Made by a program: the position numbers and the translations under genes. Of a stretch of DNA of 64,000 nucleotides, positions 1-8,562 are shown piece by piece. The notes beneath the pieces were generated by a model. It was given only the letters and a program-made list of their open reading frames with translations. It searched no databases and was not told the origin of the DNA. This stretch comes from Anaerolineae bacterium. GTDB lineage: Bacteria; Chloroflexota; Anaerolineae; Anaerolineales; Anaerolineaceae. How positions within the stretch are numbered: position 1 is the stretch's first letter; every line of letters starts with the position of its first letter. The stretch is taken from the NCBI GenBank assembly GCA_013178185.1, contig JABLXC010000019.1:33766-97765 (forward strand), in the 5' to 3' direction.

Positions 1-1
1 T

Positions 2-1204
<1,203 letters not shown>

Positions 1205-1218
1205 GGCGGGGAATAATC

Positions 1219-1656
1219 ATGGCCATTCGCTGTGAAATTGTCTCACAGGACCGCATTGTATACTCCGGCGATGCAGATATTGTGGTTTTACCTGGTGCGG
1301 ATGGATTTATGGGAATTTTGCCCAACCATGCCCCCGTATTGACCGTTCTCCGCTATGGAATTATCACGGTTCGTAGCAAGGGGGAAGAACAATTATTCAC
1401 GGTGGCTGGCGGGGTGGCAGAAGTTCAGCCGGACCAGGTGACGATTCTGGCTGATGCAGCTGAGAATATTGCTGAAATTGACATCCGGAGAGCGGAAGAA
1501 GCGAAACGCCGCGCTGAAGAGATGCTGTCTAAAGAGCCAACCAATACAGACCAGTACCTGGCAATTCAATCGGCGCTGAGAAAGTCAACGCTCCGAATTG
1601 ATGCTGTCCGTCGATATCGAGAAAGAACCCGGCAACGGCCTTCCTCATCCAATTAA
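1219..1656 (+). CDS. atpC: F1 ATP synthase subunit epsilon
   Basis: Central-stalk subunit of F1, 145 residues, the usual length. It has the N-terminal beta-sandwich (MAIRCEIVSQDRIVYSGDAD, then the GFMGILPNHAPVLT signature around residues 31-44) and a full C-terminal two-helix domain (from about residue 88, rich in Ala, Glu and Arg), which in other bacteria inhibits ATP hydrolysis. Together with atpD upstream this is the end of the atp operon. The next gene, an MreB homologue, starts 19 bases later and is probably co-transcribed. Confidence 0.95.
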   Translation: MAIRCEIVSQDRIVYSGDADIVVLPGADGFMGILPNHAPVLTVLRYGIITVRSKGEEQLFTVAGGVAEVQPDQVTILADAAENIAEIDIRRAEEAKRRAEEMLSKEPTNTDQYLAIQSALRKSTLRIDAVRRYRERTRQRPSSSN

Positions 1657-1675
1657 AAGAGGAGTATAAGGGTAT

Positions 1676-2683
1676 ATGCCTGTTTTTACGCGAGAGCTGG
1701 GGATAGACCTGGGCACAACGATGACTGTCATCGCTGAGGGAAATCAGGTTTTGTTGCAAGAGCCCACGGTCGTAGCGATTATTGTGGAAGAACAAAAAAT
1801 GGTTGAGTGGGGACAGGCAGCCAAAGATATGTATGGAAGGGTTCCGGAAAGCATCGAAGTCGTCCGTCCTTTACAATTTGGGGTGATAGCTGAGTACGAG
1901 ATTACAGAAAATTTGTTGAGCTTTCTGGTTAAAAAGGTCTCTGGTCCGATGTTGATCTTTCGGCCCCGGGTGATGATCACGGTTCCCTATGGGGTCACCA
2001 GCGTTGAAAGCCGGGCTGTTCATGAGGCTGGTCTTGGATCCGGCAGCCGGGAAGTATTTCTAATTCAGCAGCCGCTGGCTGCGGCGATTGGGGTTGATCT
2101 GCCGATTTCTACACCGTCTGGGAACATGCTGATCGGCCTTGGAGGGGGCACCACGCAGGCGGCAGTACTTGCGATGAACAGTATCATCTCGGCAGAAACT
2201 TCCCGCACCGGCGGTTTGAAACTGGATGAGGCGATCATCACTTTCGTTCGCAAGAAATACGGGGTCGTCATTGGTCAACCGACCGCCGAACAGTTGAAAA
2301 TTCGAATTGGGGCGGCTGTTCCGCAAGACCAGCAGCAGATCATGGAAGTTCAGGGGCAGGACCAGATCACTGGTTTGCCCAAGCCCGTTACCTTATCGAC
2401 AGAGGACGTTGTCGAAGCATTGCAAGAACCGCTTGCGGAGATTTCGAATACTATTCGGCGTGTACTGGAAAAAACGCCACCAGAATTGATCTCGGATATC
2501 ATTGACCGGGGAGTGGCGTTGTGCGGCGGCGGGGCGTTGTTGCGGGGGATCGATAAGTACTTAACCAAGTCGCTCGGAATCCCCGCCTATCTTGTGGATG
2601 AGCCTCTGACCTGCACGGCACTGGGCGCAGCGCGCGCCATAGGAATGCGAGATGTTCTGCGCCGGAGTTTGCTCACGGCATGA
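1676..2683 (+). CDS. MreB-like bacterial actin with substituted active-site residues
   Basis: 335-residue actin-fold protein of the MreB family, which polymerises under the membrane and guides cell-wall synthesis. The ATG at 1676 follows a good ribosome site (AAAGAGGAG). Phosphate-1 loop GIDLGTT (9-15) and the C-terminal CGGGALLRGID motif are intact, and similarity to E. coli MreB runs end to end. However, several acidic residues normally conserved are changed: the IEEP segment is IQQP (131-132 Gln-Gln), the VDIGGGTTE phosphate-2 loop reads IGLGGGTTQ (Asp to Gly154, Glu to Gln161) and GGD is GGL (Leu181). The fold should hold but ATP hydrolysis may be impaired. No mreC or mreD is adjacent; the gene rides behind atpC, which may matter for expression. 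Confidence 0.88.
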   Translation: MPVFTRELGIDLGTTMTVIAEGNQVLLQEPTVVAIIVEEQKMVEWGQAAKDMYGRVPESIEVVRPLQFGVIAEYEITENLLSFLVKKVSGPMLIFRPRVMITVPYGVTSVESRAVHEAGLGSGSREVFLIQQPLAAAIGVDLPISTPSGNMLIGLGGGTTQAAVLAMNSIISAETSRTGGLKLDEAIITFVRKKYGVVIGQPTAEQLKIRIGAAVPQDQQQIMEVQGQDQITGLPKPVTLSTEDVVEALQEPLAEISNTIRRVLEKTPPELISDIIDRGVALCGGGALLRGIDKYLTKSLGIPAYLVDEPLTCTALGAARAIGMRDVLRRSLLTA

Positions 2684-2687
2684 GTAA

Positions 2688-2720
2688 CAGGCTGATTCAA
2701 CGGCGTCGGCCTGATTTTTT
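2688..2720 (+). terminator. Possible terminator of the atpDC-mreB operon
   Basis: CAGGC at 2688-2692 pairs with GCCTG at 2709-2713, followed by a run of six T (2715-2720). The stem is short with a long loop, so this is a modest candidate. It lies between the mreB-like stop and the convergent rex stop. Confidence 0.4.
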
Positions 2721-3341
2721 CTAATCGATATAGTAGGTCATGTGTTGCAACTGGATCAGGGGGTCGATGTATTCGACGTGAATGCCTTTAGGGAGGCTGA
2801 GGGGAACCGGGGCATAATTGAGGATGGCTTTAATGCCGGCGTTTGTCAGTTCTTCTGCTACGGCCTGGGCGTTCGAGGCGGGTACTGTCAGCATGGCTAT
2901 CTTAATTCCTGAGCCAAATAACAGGGCTTTAACTTGGCTGGCATCTTGAACGACAAAATTTGCTATCTTCGTGCCAATTTTGTTTGGATCATTGTCCACA
3001 ATTAAGGCGATGCGAAAACCGCGGTTTGCAAAGCCATTATAATTTGCGATGGCATGACCCAGACTGCCGGCGCCCACCAGGAGGATATCCCACATTCGGT
3101 CCACTTTCAGGATCGTTTGGAGCTGCCCGATTAAAAATGGGATGGAGTAACCGGTGCCTTGTTTACCAAACTCGCCAAACTGGGAGAGATCCTTGCGGAT
3201 CTGTGCGGCTGTATATCCCAACCGATCTCCCAATTCCTTGGAAGAGGTGGTATGTCTTCCTTCCTGGTGCATTCGTTGAAGAGCCTGGAGATAGCGAGGC
3301 AATCTGCCGACGATGATGTCTGGAATCGAACCATTGATCAT
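2721..3341 (-). CDS. rex: Redox-sensing transcriptional repressor Rex
   Basis: 206 residues, normal for Rex. An N-terminal winged helix (about 1-75, with the recognition segment SKELGDRLGYTAAQIRKDL) precedes a Rossmann domain with VGAGSLGHA at about 90-98 and a C-terminal swap helix. In the family Rex senses the NADH/NAD+ ratio and represses fermentation and respiration genes when NADH is low. It is monocistronic and convergent with the atp operon. I looked for a full TTGTGA-N6-TCACAA operator around its promoter and did not find one, so autoregulation is not evident. Confidence 0.93.
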   Translation of the reverse strand: MINGSIPDIIVGRLPRYLQALQRMHQEGRHTTSSKELGDRLGYTAAQIRKDLSQFGEFGKQGTGYSIPFLIGQLQTILKVDRMWDILLVGAGSLGHAIANYNGFANRGFRIALIVDNDPNKIGTKIANFVVQDASQVKALLFGSGIKIAMLTVPASNAQAVAEELTNAGIKAILNYAPVPLSLPKGIHVEYIDPLIQLQHMTYYID

Positions 3342-3372
3342 TTTATTCCCTCACCATAAGGTTTCTATAACT

Positions 3373-3400
3373 AATTTATCATATATTAATCCATTGTCAA
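3373..3400 (-). promoter_or_regulatory. Candidate sigma70-type promoter of rex
   Basis: On the minus strand a perfect TTGACA (3395-3400) is followed after 16 bases by TAAATT (3373-3378, 4 of 6). The rex ATG is 31 bases downstream of the -10. Confidence 0.5.
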
Positions 3401-3442
3401 TCTAATTTGTGGCACTACCTTTCTGATTCAGCTCTGCATTCA

Positions 3443-5713
3443 TCAGGGAGGGAAGGTAAACTTGACCGAAAAACTTTTTGGACCCTGTATTGTTAAAAGC
3501 GTTACCGGAAAGGGCAGGTAGTGTCCGAGGGGGTATCCGAAGCTGGGATTTTCAGGTTGGCTCATCCACTTATACGAATCATGGAATGAATCCTGGCGAT
3601 TGCTGGCAGCAACAAGCTGGATGCTCGGCAGAAGAGAATCATCTATATTTTCGCCGGAAACCAGTCTATCCAGGCGCTCTTTCCACTTTGGAGTGTCTCT
3701 TTGTTCTGGCAGGATAAGTAGTGGAATGCGGGTTGTCCTCGCTTGTTCTGAGCGGTATTCCACCAGAAGGTTGTTGGAAACGATGGAGAATGTTTTTTGA
3801 AGGCTACCGTTTGCGGCGTTAAAAATGATCTGATTTTCTTTGATTTCGGCGAAGAATGGTTGGTGTGTATTTTCCAGGTCTGAGAAGGCGCCCGGAATTT
3901 CATTGGGGTCGGAGGCTGGCCCGCTTTCCAGTTTCCAATCGACCGAATCGCTCAACCCAACAGAAAATTGCGAGGCAGGCCCAATCCATTGCTGAGCACC
4001 CTGGGTGTTCCTGGCGATCAGGATCAACAGGCGAGCGCCGTCGGGTTCATATGTCGTAAATAACTGCTTTGACGCCAGCATACATTCCATTTCCCCGTCC
4101 CAGTCCAGATCTACCGCGCAGGTATGAAGTGTCGCCGGGTTTTGAAGCCATTTTATCCCAGCAATTAGATGTCCAACGTTGCCCAGGTAATTGACCTGGA
4201 GCTGCTGGAGGCGTTCATCTGCCGTCGGTTTGGTCAGGTTGAGAAACATCTGCCAGGCCTGGTCGGTCATCTTGCCTTCTGTCAGCGATTCCAATTCCTG
4301 ACGGAGAGCGTTCTTGAGTTCTGGATAGGCGAGCGCGGAGGATTTGATAAAGCCAGCGGCTGAATAAGGTTTGAGTGGTAAGTCGTGGGGGGTGCAAAGC
4401 AGATTTTCACAATCCTGAAAAATATAGCCCTGACGAGTAGGAAGGGTGAGCAGATCCTGCTGTGTGAGAACATGGATCCACGGGTGAGATTGAATATACT
4501 CAAAAGCTAACTGACTGCTTTGCGCGTCCCCCCATGCGCTTTGGGACAGGCTTCCGCCGAAAGTTACGAGCGTTTGCGCGTTCCCCGCCTGTGCTGCTTT
4601 AACAAGCTGCTGTTTTGCGGCAATGGTCAAACCGGCCTGGTCTATTTCCATATTATTCTTCTGAGGGGATTGGAATGTTTGTGGCAGGGGAATGAGCCGA
4701 ATGGATTGCCAGGTATAAAGAGAGTCTGAGTATGGTAGCACTGCAAACGCCGCTTTGTAACGATTGATATTGTAAGATTTTGAGGAGAGCGAAGCGAATA
4801 CAAGAGGATGGTCTGGGAAGGCAAAATTTCGACTGACCGCTCGACTCAAGCGCAGGCTCTGTCCCACGAATTCTGGATCTCCTATACCCACATCGGGTAG
4901 AATGAGAAGTCCCTTTTCGGCTAATTGGCGGATTTTTTCTATTTGTCCCAGGTAGTTCAGCGCCGCAAGACTGTTTGGTTTTTTGAGATCCAGTAAGACG
5001 ACGGGTGTACCAGTTTCCTCGACCGCCTGTAGTAAATAGCGCAAGCCGTGACGCTGTCCAAAGGGGCCGGTGTGAGCGCCGTCCCAGCGGCGGAGGGTCT
5101 GAGCAGGGGTGAAGCCGGGCATCAGATCATAAAATACCAATAGGAGCGGGGCTTTATAGGAAGACGAAAGCGCAGCAATGGGGATCTGGGGGGTAGGGGG
5201 CGCCGCAGGCTGACCTTCACCATCCAATATCGTGGCAGATAGGTTTTCTACCTGGTGGGTGGAGGCAAAGCTGGGGTTATTGATCTCGATAACAACGTAA
5301 TCCAGCTCTGTCTTCCAGTAGATTTTTGGATTCAGACCGTGAACTGGCTGTTGATTCTGATCTTCGATGGACGGCTCGTGCCCGTTGGTTGCCCAGATAT
5401 GGAATTTAGCCAATTTCAGATCTTTGATCTTTGAACGAGGCCTGAACCCGACGTTAAGCTCAATGCTGATATTTGGCTGCTGGGGGAGATCCAGAAAATC
5501 CAAGCGGAATTGGATTTTTTCATTGGAATGGCGGGCGTAAATGGCGACCAAGTCTTGGGCTGGGTCGGCCAGATTGAGTCTGTCGAAGTAAATGAGATCG
5601 GCAAACATCCACTCATCAAATGGGGATGAAAAAGAACTGGAAGGAAAGATCCCAAAGCAGCTTGATAGCAGCAAAAAAACCACAGCGCTGAGAAAAACTG
5701 TTTTCAATTTCAT
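3443..5713 (-). CDS. Large lipoprotein, possible GH57/deacetylase-like fold
   Basis: 756-residue secreted protein beginning at the ATG at 5713. It opens with Met-Lys-Leu-Lys, a hydrophobic helix and the lipobox LLSSC (Cys at about 20), so it should be lipid-anchored outside the cytoplasmic membrane. The middle (about 180-450) has the alternating pattern of a TIM- or deacetylase-like barrel, including VVLLDLKKP and LLILPDVGIGDPE. The C-terminal third contains an acidic DLDWDGEME segment, as seen in calcium-binding loops and in the beta-sandwich of some GH57 enzymes. I cannot assign a substrate. The open frame continues 130 codons upstream, but that part overlaps the next gene and has no signal sequence at its start, so I exclude it. 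A TATAAT just before the ATG suggests a leaderless message. Confidence 0.7.
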   Translation of the reverse strand: MKLKTVFLSAVVFLLLSSCFGIFPSSSFSSPFDEWMFADLIYFDRLNLADPAQDLVAIYARHSNEKIQFRLDFLDLPQQPNISIELNVGFRPRSKIKDLKLAKFHIWATNGHEPSIEDQNQQPVHGLNPKIYWKTELDYVVIEINNPSFASTHQVENLSATILDGEGQPAAPPTPQIPIAALSSSYKAPLLLVFYDLMPGFTPAQTLRRWDGAHTGPFGQRHGLRYLLQAVEETGTPVVLLDLKKPNSLAALNYLGQIEKIRQLAEKGLLILPDVGIGDPEFVGQSLRLSRAVSRNFAFPDHPLVFASLSSKSYNINRYKAAFAVLPYSDSLYTWQSIRLIPLPQTFQSPQKNNMEIDQAGLTIAAKQQLVKAAQAGNAQTLVTFGGSLSQSAWGDAQSSQLAFEYIQSHPWIHVLTQQDLLTLPTRQGYIFQDCENLLCTPHDLPLKPYSAAGFIKSSALAYPELKNALRQELESLTEGKMTDQAWQMFLNLTKPTADERLQQLQVNYLGNVGHLIAGIKWLQNPATLHTCAVDLDWDGEMECMLASKQLFTTYEPDGARLLILIARNTQGAQQWIGPASQFSVGLSDSVDWKLESGPASDPNEIPGAFSDLENTHQPFFAEIKENQIIFNAANGSLQKTFSIVSNNLLVEYRSEQARTTRIPLLILPEQRDTPKWKERLDRLVSGENIDDSLLPSIQLVAASNRQDSFHDSYKWMSQPENPSFGYPLGHYLPFPVTLLTIQGPKSFSVKFTFPP

Positions 5714-5719
5714 GAGCGT

Positions 5720-5725
5720 ATTATA
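5720..5725 (-). promoter_or_regulatory. Candidate -10 element, apparently leaderless mRNA
   Basis: TATAAT on the minus strand ends 6 bases before the lipoprotein ATG at 5713, placing the transcript start at about the ATG itself. There is no Shine-Dalgarno sequence before this ATG, and no good -35 is seen. Confidence 0.35.
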
Positions 5726-5787
5726 AACAAAATGCGCTCCAGGACCGGCAGGCGCTGGAGCGCAGAAAGGATAGTTTGCAGCATGGT

Positions 5788-6498
5788 TTAATCTCTGTTG
5801 CGGTTTCCCAAAAGCAGCAAGGCGTAATACATCAAGGTGGATATTGCTTGGATTGCTGCCGCGACGTAGGTTAGGGCGGCGGCATTCAAGACGCTGTTTA
5901 CTCCGGCGGCCTCTCCCTGGTAGATGACGCCGGAATTGAACAACCATTCCTTTGCCCGGCGAGTGGCGTCGAACTCCACCGGTAAAGTCACCAGGGCAAA
6001 TAGCGCAGTTGCGGCGAAAAGGATCAAGCCGATCCAGGCCAGCCTTTCTCCAAAAGCAGATGACATCAGTAACCCGACCATGAAAATGACAGGCCCCAGC
6101 CAACTGCCGATTTGGACGGTGGGAACCATCGCAGAGCGGATTTTAAGGGGAGCATAAGCCTGCTGGTCTTGAAGCGCATGCCCCGCCTCGTGAGCGGCTA
6201 CGCCTGCGGCAGCGAGGCTATTGCTCCTGTAGACCGAAGGGCTGAGCCGTAAAACTTTTTGGGTTGGGTCGTAATGGTCGGAAAGAAAGCCGTGGGTTTC
6301 TTCTACCCTGACATGACCGAGACCATGGGCGTTTAACATTCTGCGGGCGATTTCGCTGCCTGTCAGGCCGGTGTTGCTGCGCACACGGGAATACCGGTTG
6401 AAAGCAGAATTAACTTTAAGTTGAGCCCACAGTCCCAACAAGAGGGCGGGCAAACTGATCAGAATGTAAAGCCCGTAGCCGGGAAAAAATGGAATCAT
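5788..6498 (-). CDS. YugP-type membrane zinc metallopeptidase
   Basis: 236-residue protein of the Zn_peptidase_2 (YugP) family. A first membrane helix (about 8-25) is followed by a soluble part with the zinc motif HEAGH (His103, Glu104, His107) in the typical GVAAHEAGHALQDQ context, then three more hydrophobic helices. LPVEFDATRRAK is the conserved segment after the membrane helices and probably supplies the third zinc ligand (Glu). The physiological substrate of the family is unknown. The start has a clear GAGGTGA ribosome site. The lipoprotein gene lies 74 bases downstream on the same strand. Confidence 0.9.
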   Translation of the reverse strand: MIPFFPGYGLYILISLPALLLGLWAQLKVNSAFNRYSRVRSNTGLTGSEIARRMLNAHGLGHVRVEETHGFLSDHYDPTQKVLRLSPSVYRSNSLAAAGVAAHEAGHALQDQQAYAPLKIRSAMVPTVQIGSWLGPVIFMVGLLMSSAFGERLAWIGLILFAATALFALVTLPVEFDATRRAKEWLFNSGVIYQGEAAGVNSVLNAAALTYVAAAIQAISTLMYYALLLLGNRNRD

Positions 6499-6591
6499 CG
6501 CTTCACCTCTTCGTTAAGATATTCTGATGGTTAATAATCTTTTCACAGGCACATTGTAACAAGAGATTATTAATAGACCATAAGAGTGAAT

Positions 6592-6614
6592 AAAAAACAC
6601 CCGATGAAGGGTGT
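6592..6614 (-). terminator. Rho-independent terminator after tRNA-Arg
   Basis: On the minus strand ACACCC pairs with GGGTGT (6609-6614 and 6597-6602) around a 6-base loop and is followed by six T (6592-6597). It sits 5 bases after the tRNA CCA end. Confidence 0.75.
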
Positions 6615-6619
6615 CTTGC

Positions 6620-6694
6620 TGGCGTCCCTGGGGAGACTCGAACTCCCGCTTCTGGCTCCGGAGGCCAGCGCTCTATCCACTGAGCTACAGGGAC
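6620..6694 (-). tRNA. tRNA-Arg(CCG)
   Basis: A full cloverleaf can be folded on the minus strand: the acceptor stem GTCCCTG/CAGGGAC pairs perfectly, the D arm is GCTC...GAGC, the anticodon arm CTGGC-CTCCGGA-GCCAG gives anticodon CCG (reads CGG, Arg), and the T arm is GGGAG-TTCGAGT-CTCCC. The discriminator base is G and the CCA end is encoded (6620-6622). It stands alone with its own terminator. Confidence 0.95.
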
Positions 6695-6887
6695 GTTGTT
6701 TATAGCGGTCATTTTACCATGATTAAAAGGGCTTGAGTAGATAAAAATCTTCGGTGGCGCTGGGTTGCACGAGCTCTGATTAAGCCCAATCGTCTTCCAA
6801 AACCATGAGCTTATTTTGCGAGTTGAAGAAGCTGTGTCCGATAGTTGCCGGGTCGCCCGAAGCCGGCCGGGAGCGCCGGGAAAGATT
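6695..6887. other. Intergenic stretch upstream of tRNA-Arg
   Basis: About 190 bases between the tRNA and the end of the PrsW-like gene. It must hold the tRNA promoter on the minus strand; TAAAAT and TATAAA boxes occur just before the tRNA, but no clear -35 is seen. A GC-rich patch near 6845-6880 can form imperfect hairpins. I see no gene. Confidence 0.5.
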
Positions 6888-7877
6888 TTACCCCAGGAGA
6901 GAGGCTGAAAGCGCTGTCAATTCTGCCTTGATTTCTTTGATGTACCTGGAATTGCCCGTCTCTTCTCCAATAACCGCCAGTTGGTTCTTTTTGTGCGCCA
7001 GTTCGGCGCACAGTTGATAGAACCGGTTTGTTTTTCTAAAACGCCCTCTAAAAAGCGCTTTGATCCGGGCGGCTGTTTGCAACCAGGCCGAACAAGCCGT
7101 TTGGTATTGGCGGCTGGTGATCAAGCCTTGTTGCACTTCATCTTCCAGGAAACGGGCGAGCAATTTTCTTTCGCGGGAAATTGTCCAAAAGATGAAAAAT
7201 AACATGGAAAGCCACCCAAGCCAATCAAACGAAGTTGTCAAAAAGATCCCTATTCCATCTGTGAAGAGTTTTGAGATCGTATTATGGACTGAATGGAGGA
7301 TCACGGCTGCCAGCCAACCTGCGATTGGTGCAGCCCATCGAATGCTTCCTGAATGGCTTAACCTTCTCAATGCCAGCCCGATGCCAAAAAAGGCAGTATA
7401 AAAGGGATGTTGCCAGCCTACCATGACGACCCTGACGATGATCATGGCCGCTAACCCCTGCCAGCCGTTTTCTAAAAAGCCGTAGGAGTAGATGTAATAG
7501 GTATTTTCTGTGGCGGCAAACCCCAGAGCTGTGATGGCAGCATAGACGATGCCGTCTAAGATCGAGTCGAACTCGCTCCGAACAAGATAGAAGACCAGCA
7601 GAACTGCAAGGCCTTTCAGGCTTTCCTCAACGATTGGGGCTACAAATGTGCCTGTAGTAAAGGAAGCAAGTGTTTCTGACCCGGTGAAGATATAGACTCC
7701 TGTTCCCATCATGGTGTTGATAAGAAAAGCTGCGCCAGCGGCGATTACAGCGCCCCATGTAAAGGCAACGCCCAACAAAACGCCTGGCTCCTTTTCATAA
7801 CGGTCGAGCCAGTAGATGAAGAGGGCAAAGAGCAGCATGGGGATAAAACCAAAAAACACCGAAACTAGAAAGCCCAT
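6888..7877 (-). CDS. PrsW-family intramembrane metalloprotease
   Basis: 329 residues with about eight membrane helices. The family motifs are present: VEESLKG (Glu84, Glu85, Lys88), FAATEN at about 118-123, and two His-containing segments (WQHPFYTAFFG and ILHSVHN). PrsW-type proteases cleave membrane proteins, for example anti-sigma factors in Bacillus; the substrate here is unknown and no sigma or anti-sigma gene is next to it. The last 90 residues form a soluble, charged, helical tail not needed for catalysis. It lies 43 bases downstream of the DUF2344 gene and may be co-transcribed with it. Confidence 0.87.
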   Translation of the reverse strand: MGFLVSVFFGFIPMLLFALFIYWLDRYEKEPGVLLGVAFTWGAVIAAGAAFLINTMMGTGVYIFTGSETLASFTTGTFVAPIVEESLKGLAVLLVFYLVRSEFDSILDGIVYAAITALGFAATENTYYIYSYGFLENGWQGLAAMIIVRVVMVGWQHPFYTAFFGIGLALRRLSHSGSIRWAAPIAGWLAAVILHSVHNTISKLFTDGIGIFLTTSFDWLGWLSMLFFIFWTISRERKLLARFLEDEVQQGLITSRQYQTACSAWLQTAARIKALFRGRFRKTNRFYQLCAELAHKKNQLAVIGEETGNSRYIKEIKAELTALSASLLG

Positions 7878-7920
7878 AGCATCACCGTGAGGATTAGAGG
7901 CAAGGTTGTTTTATGAAAAT

Positions 7921-8562
7921 CTATTCCCGAAAGACGATGCCCGTTCTCTCGATGTACGCAGAAAATGGGTCAAGGCCAAGCGCGGTAAGGACTTCATCGG
8001 GACGGCCTGTGGCTTGCTGGCCTGCCGCGAGGCGCATAAAAATTCTGTGGTTGCCAGCTTGCCGGATTGAATTTTCAAGCTCCAGGTTATAAACGAGGGG
8101 GCGCAGATCGTATTTTTTTCCGCGCCTTTCCCTGATGAGGCTCTCTGATTGCAGGAGCGTTTGGATACGGTCCTTGAGCTGCACGGCGGCGATTGCTGGG
8201 GAGATTTCTGCCACGTAATCCGCCGCGATGACCCTGGTTTGGGGGGAAGGGGCGTTAAGGGGAACTTCTTCTATGGCGTTAATGGTGATGCCCGGCGGAA
8301 GCGATTTTTCCAGGGTGGATCGAATTTCTTCATGATTTATCTGGTTATTGTTAATCCAGACTTCGATCAACTCGTTCCTGCCGGTGATCCCTAGTGGAAG
8401 GGGATTGGCCTGGTTCAGGCGGGGCTGTGGATGAAATCCCTGGCTGTAAGCCAGAGAGAGATTGGCACGGCGAAAAATCCGCTCCCAGGCTTTGTGAACG
8501 TCCAGGTTGCCGGTGTAACGAAAAGCCCCCCCTTTGGAGTAGTAGATCTGGATTCGGATCAT
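7921..8562 (-). CDS. TIGR03936/DUF2344 family radical-SAM-associated protein
   Basis: 213 residues matching the DUF2344 family by its start (MIRIQIYYSKGGAFRYTGNLD), the YSQGFHPQPRL motif at about 39-49 and the LPLGI segment. In many bacteria it is a separate gene directly after, or fused to, a TIGR03960 radical-SAM protein, as here: its ATG directly abuts the stop codon of that gene, so translation is probably coupled. The function is unproven; a role in RNA modification or translation has been suggested for the pair because it is often near rng/rpl genes. Confidence 0.88.
   Translation of the reverse strand: MIRIQIYYSKGGAFRYTGNLDVHKAWERIFRRANLSLAYSQGFHPQPRLNQANPLPLGITGRNELIEVWINNNQINHEEIRSTLEKSLPPGITINAIEEVPLNAPSPQTRVIAADYVAEISPAIAAVQLKDRIQTLLQSESLIRERRGKKYDLRPLVYNLELENSIRQAGNHRIFMRLAAGQQATGRPDEVLTALGLDPFSAYIERTGIVFRE

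Noticed and set aside
3342..3442. Rex operator upstream of rex
   Set aside because: No TTGTGA-N6-TCACAA or close variant; only a partial TTGTG half-site.
5714..6103. 130-codon upstream extension of the lipoprotein frame
   Set aside because: It overlaps the YugP gene, is rich in Arg/Pro/Gly like a shadow frame, and the signal peptide with lipobox begins at the ATG 5713.
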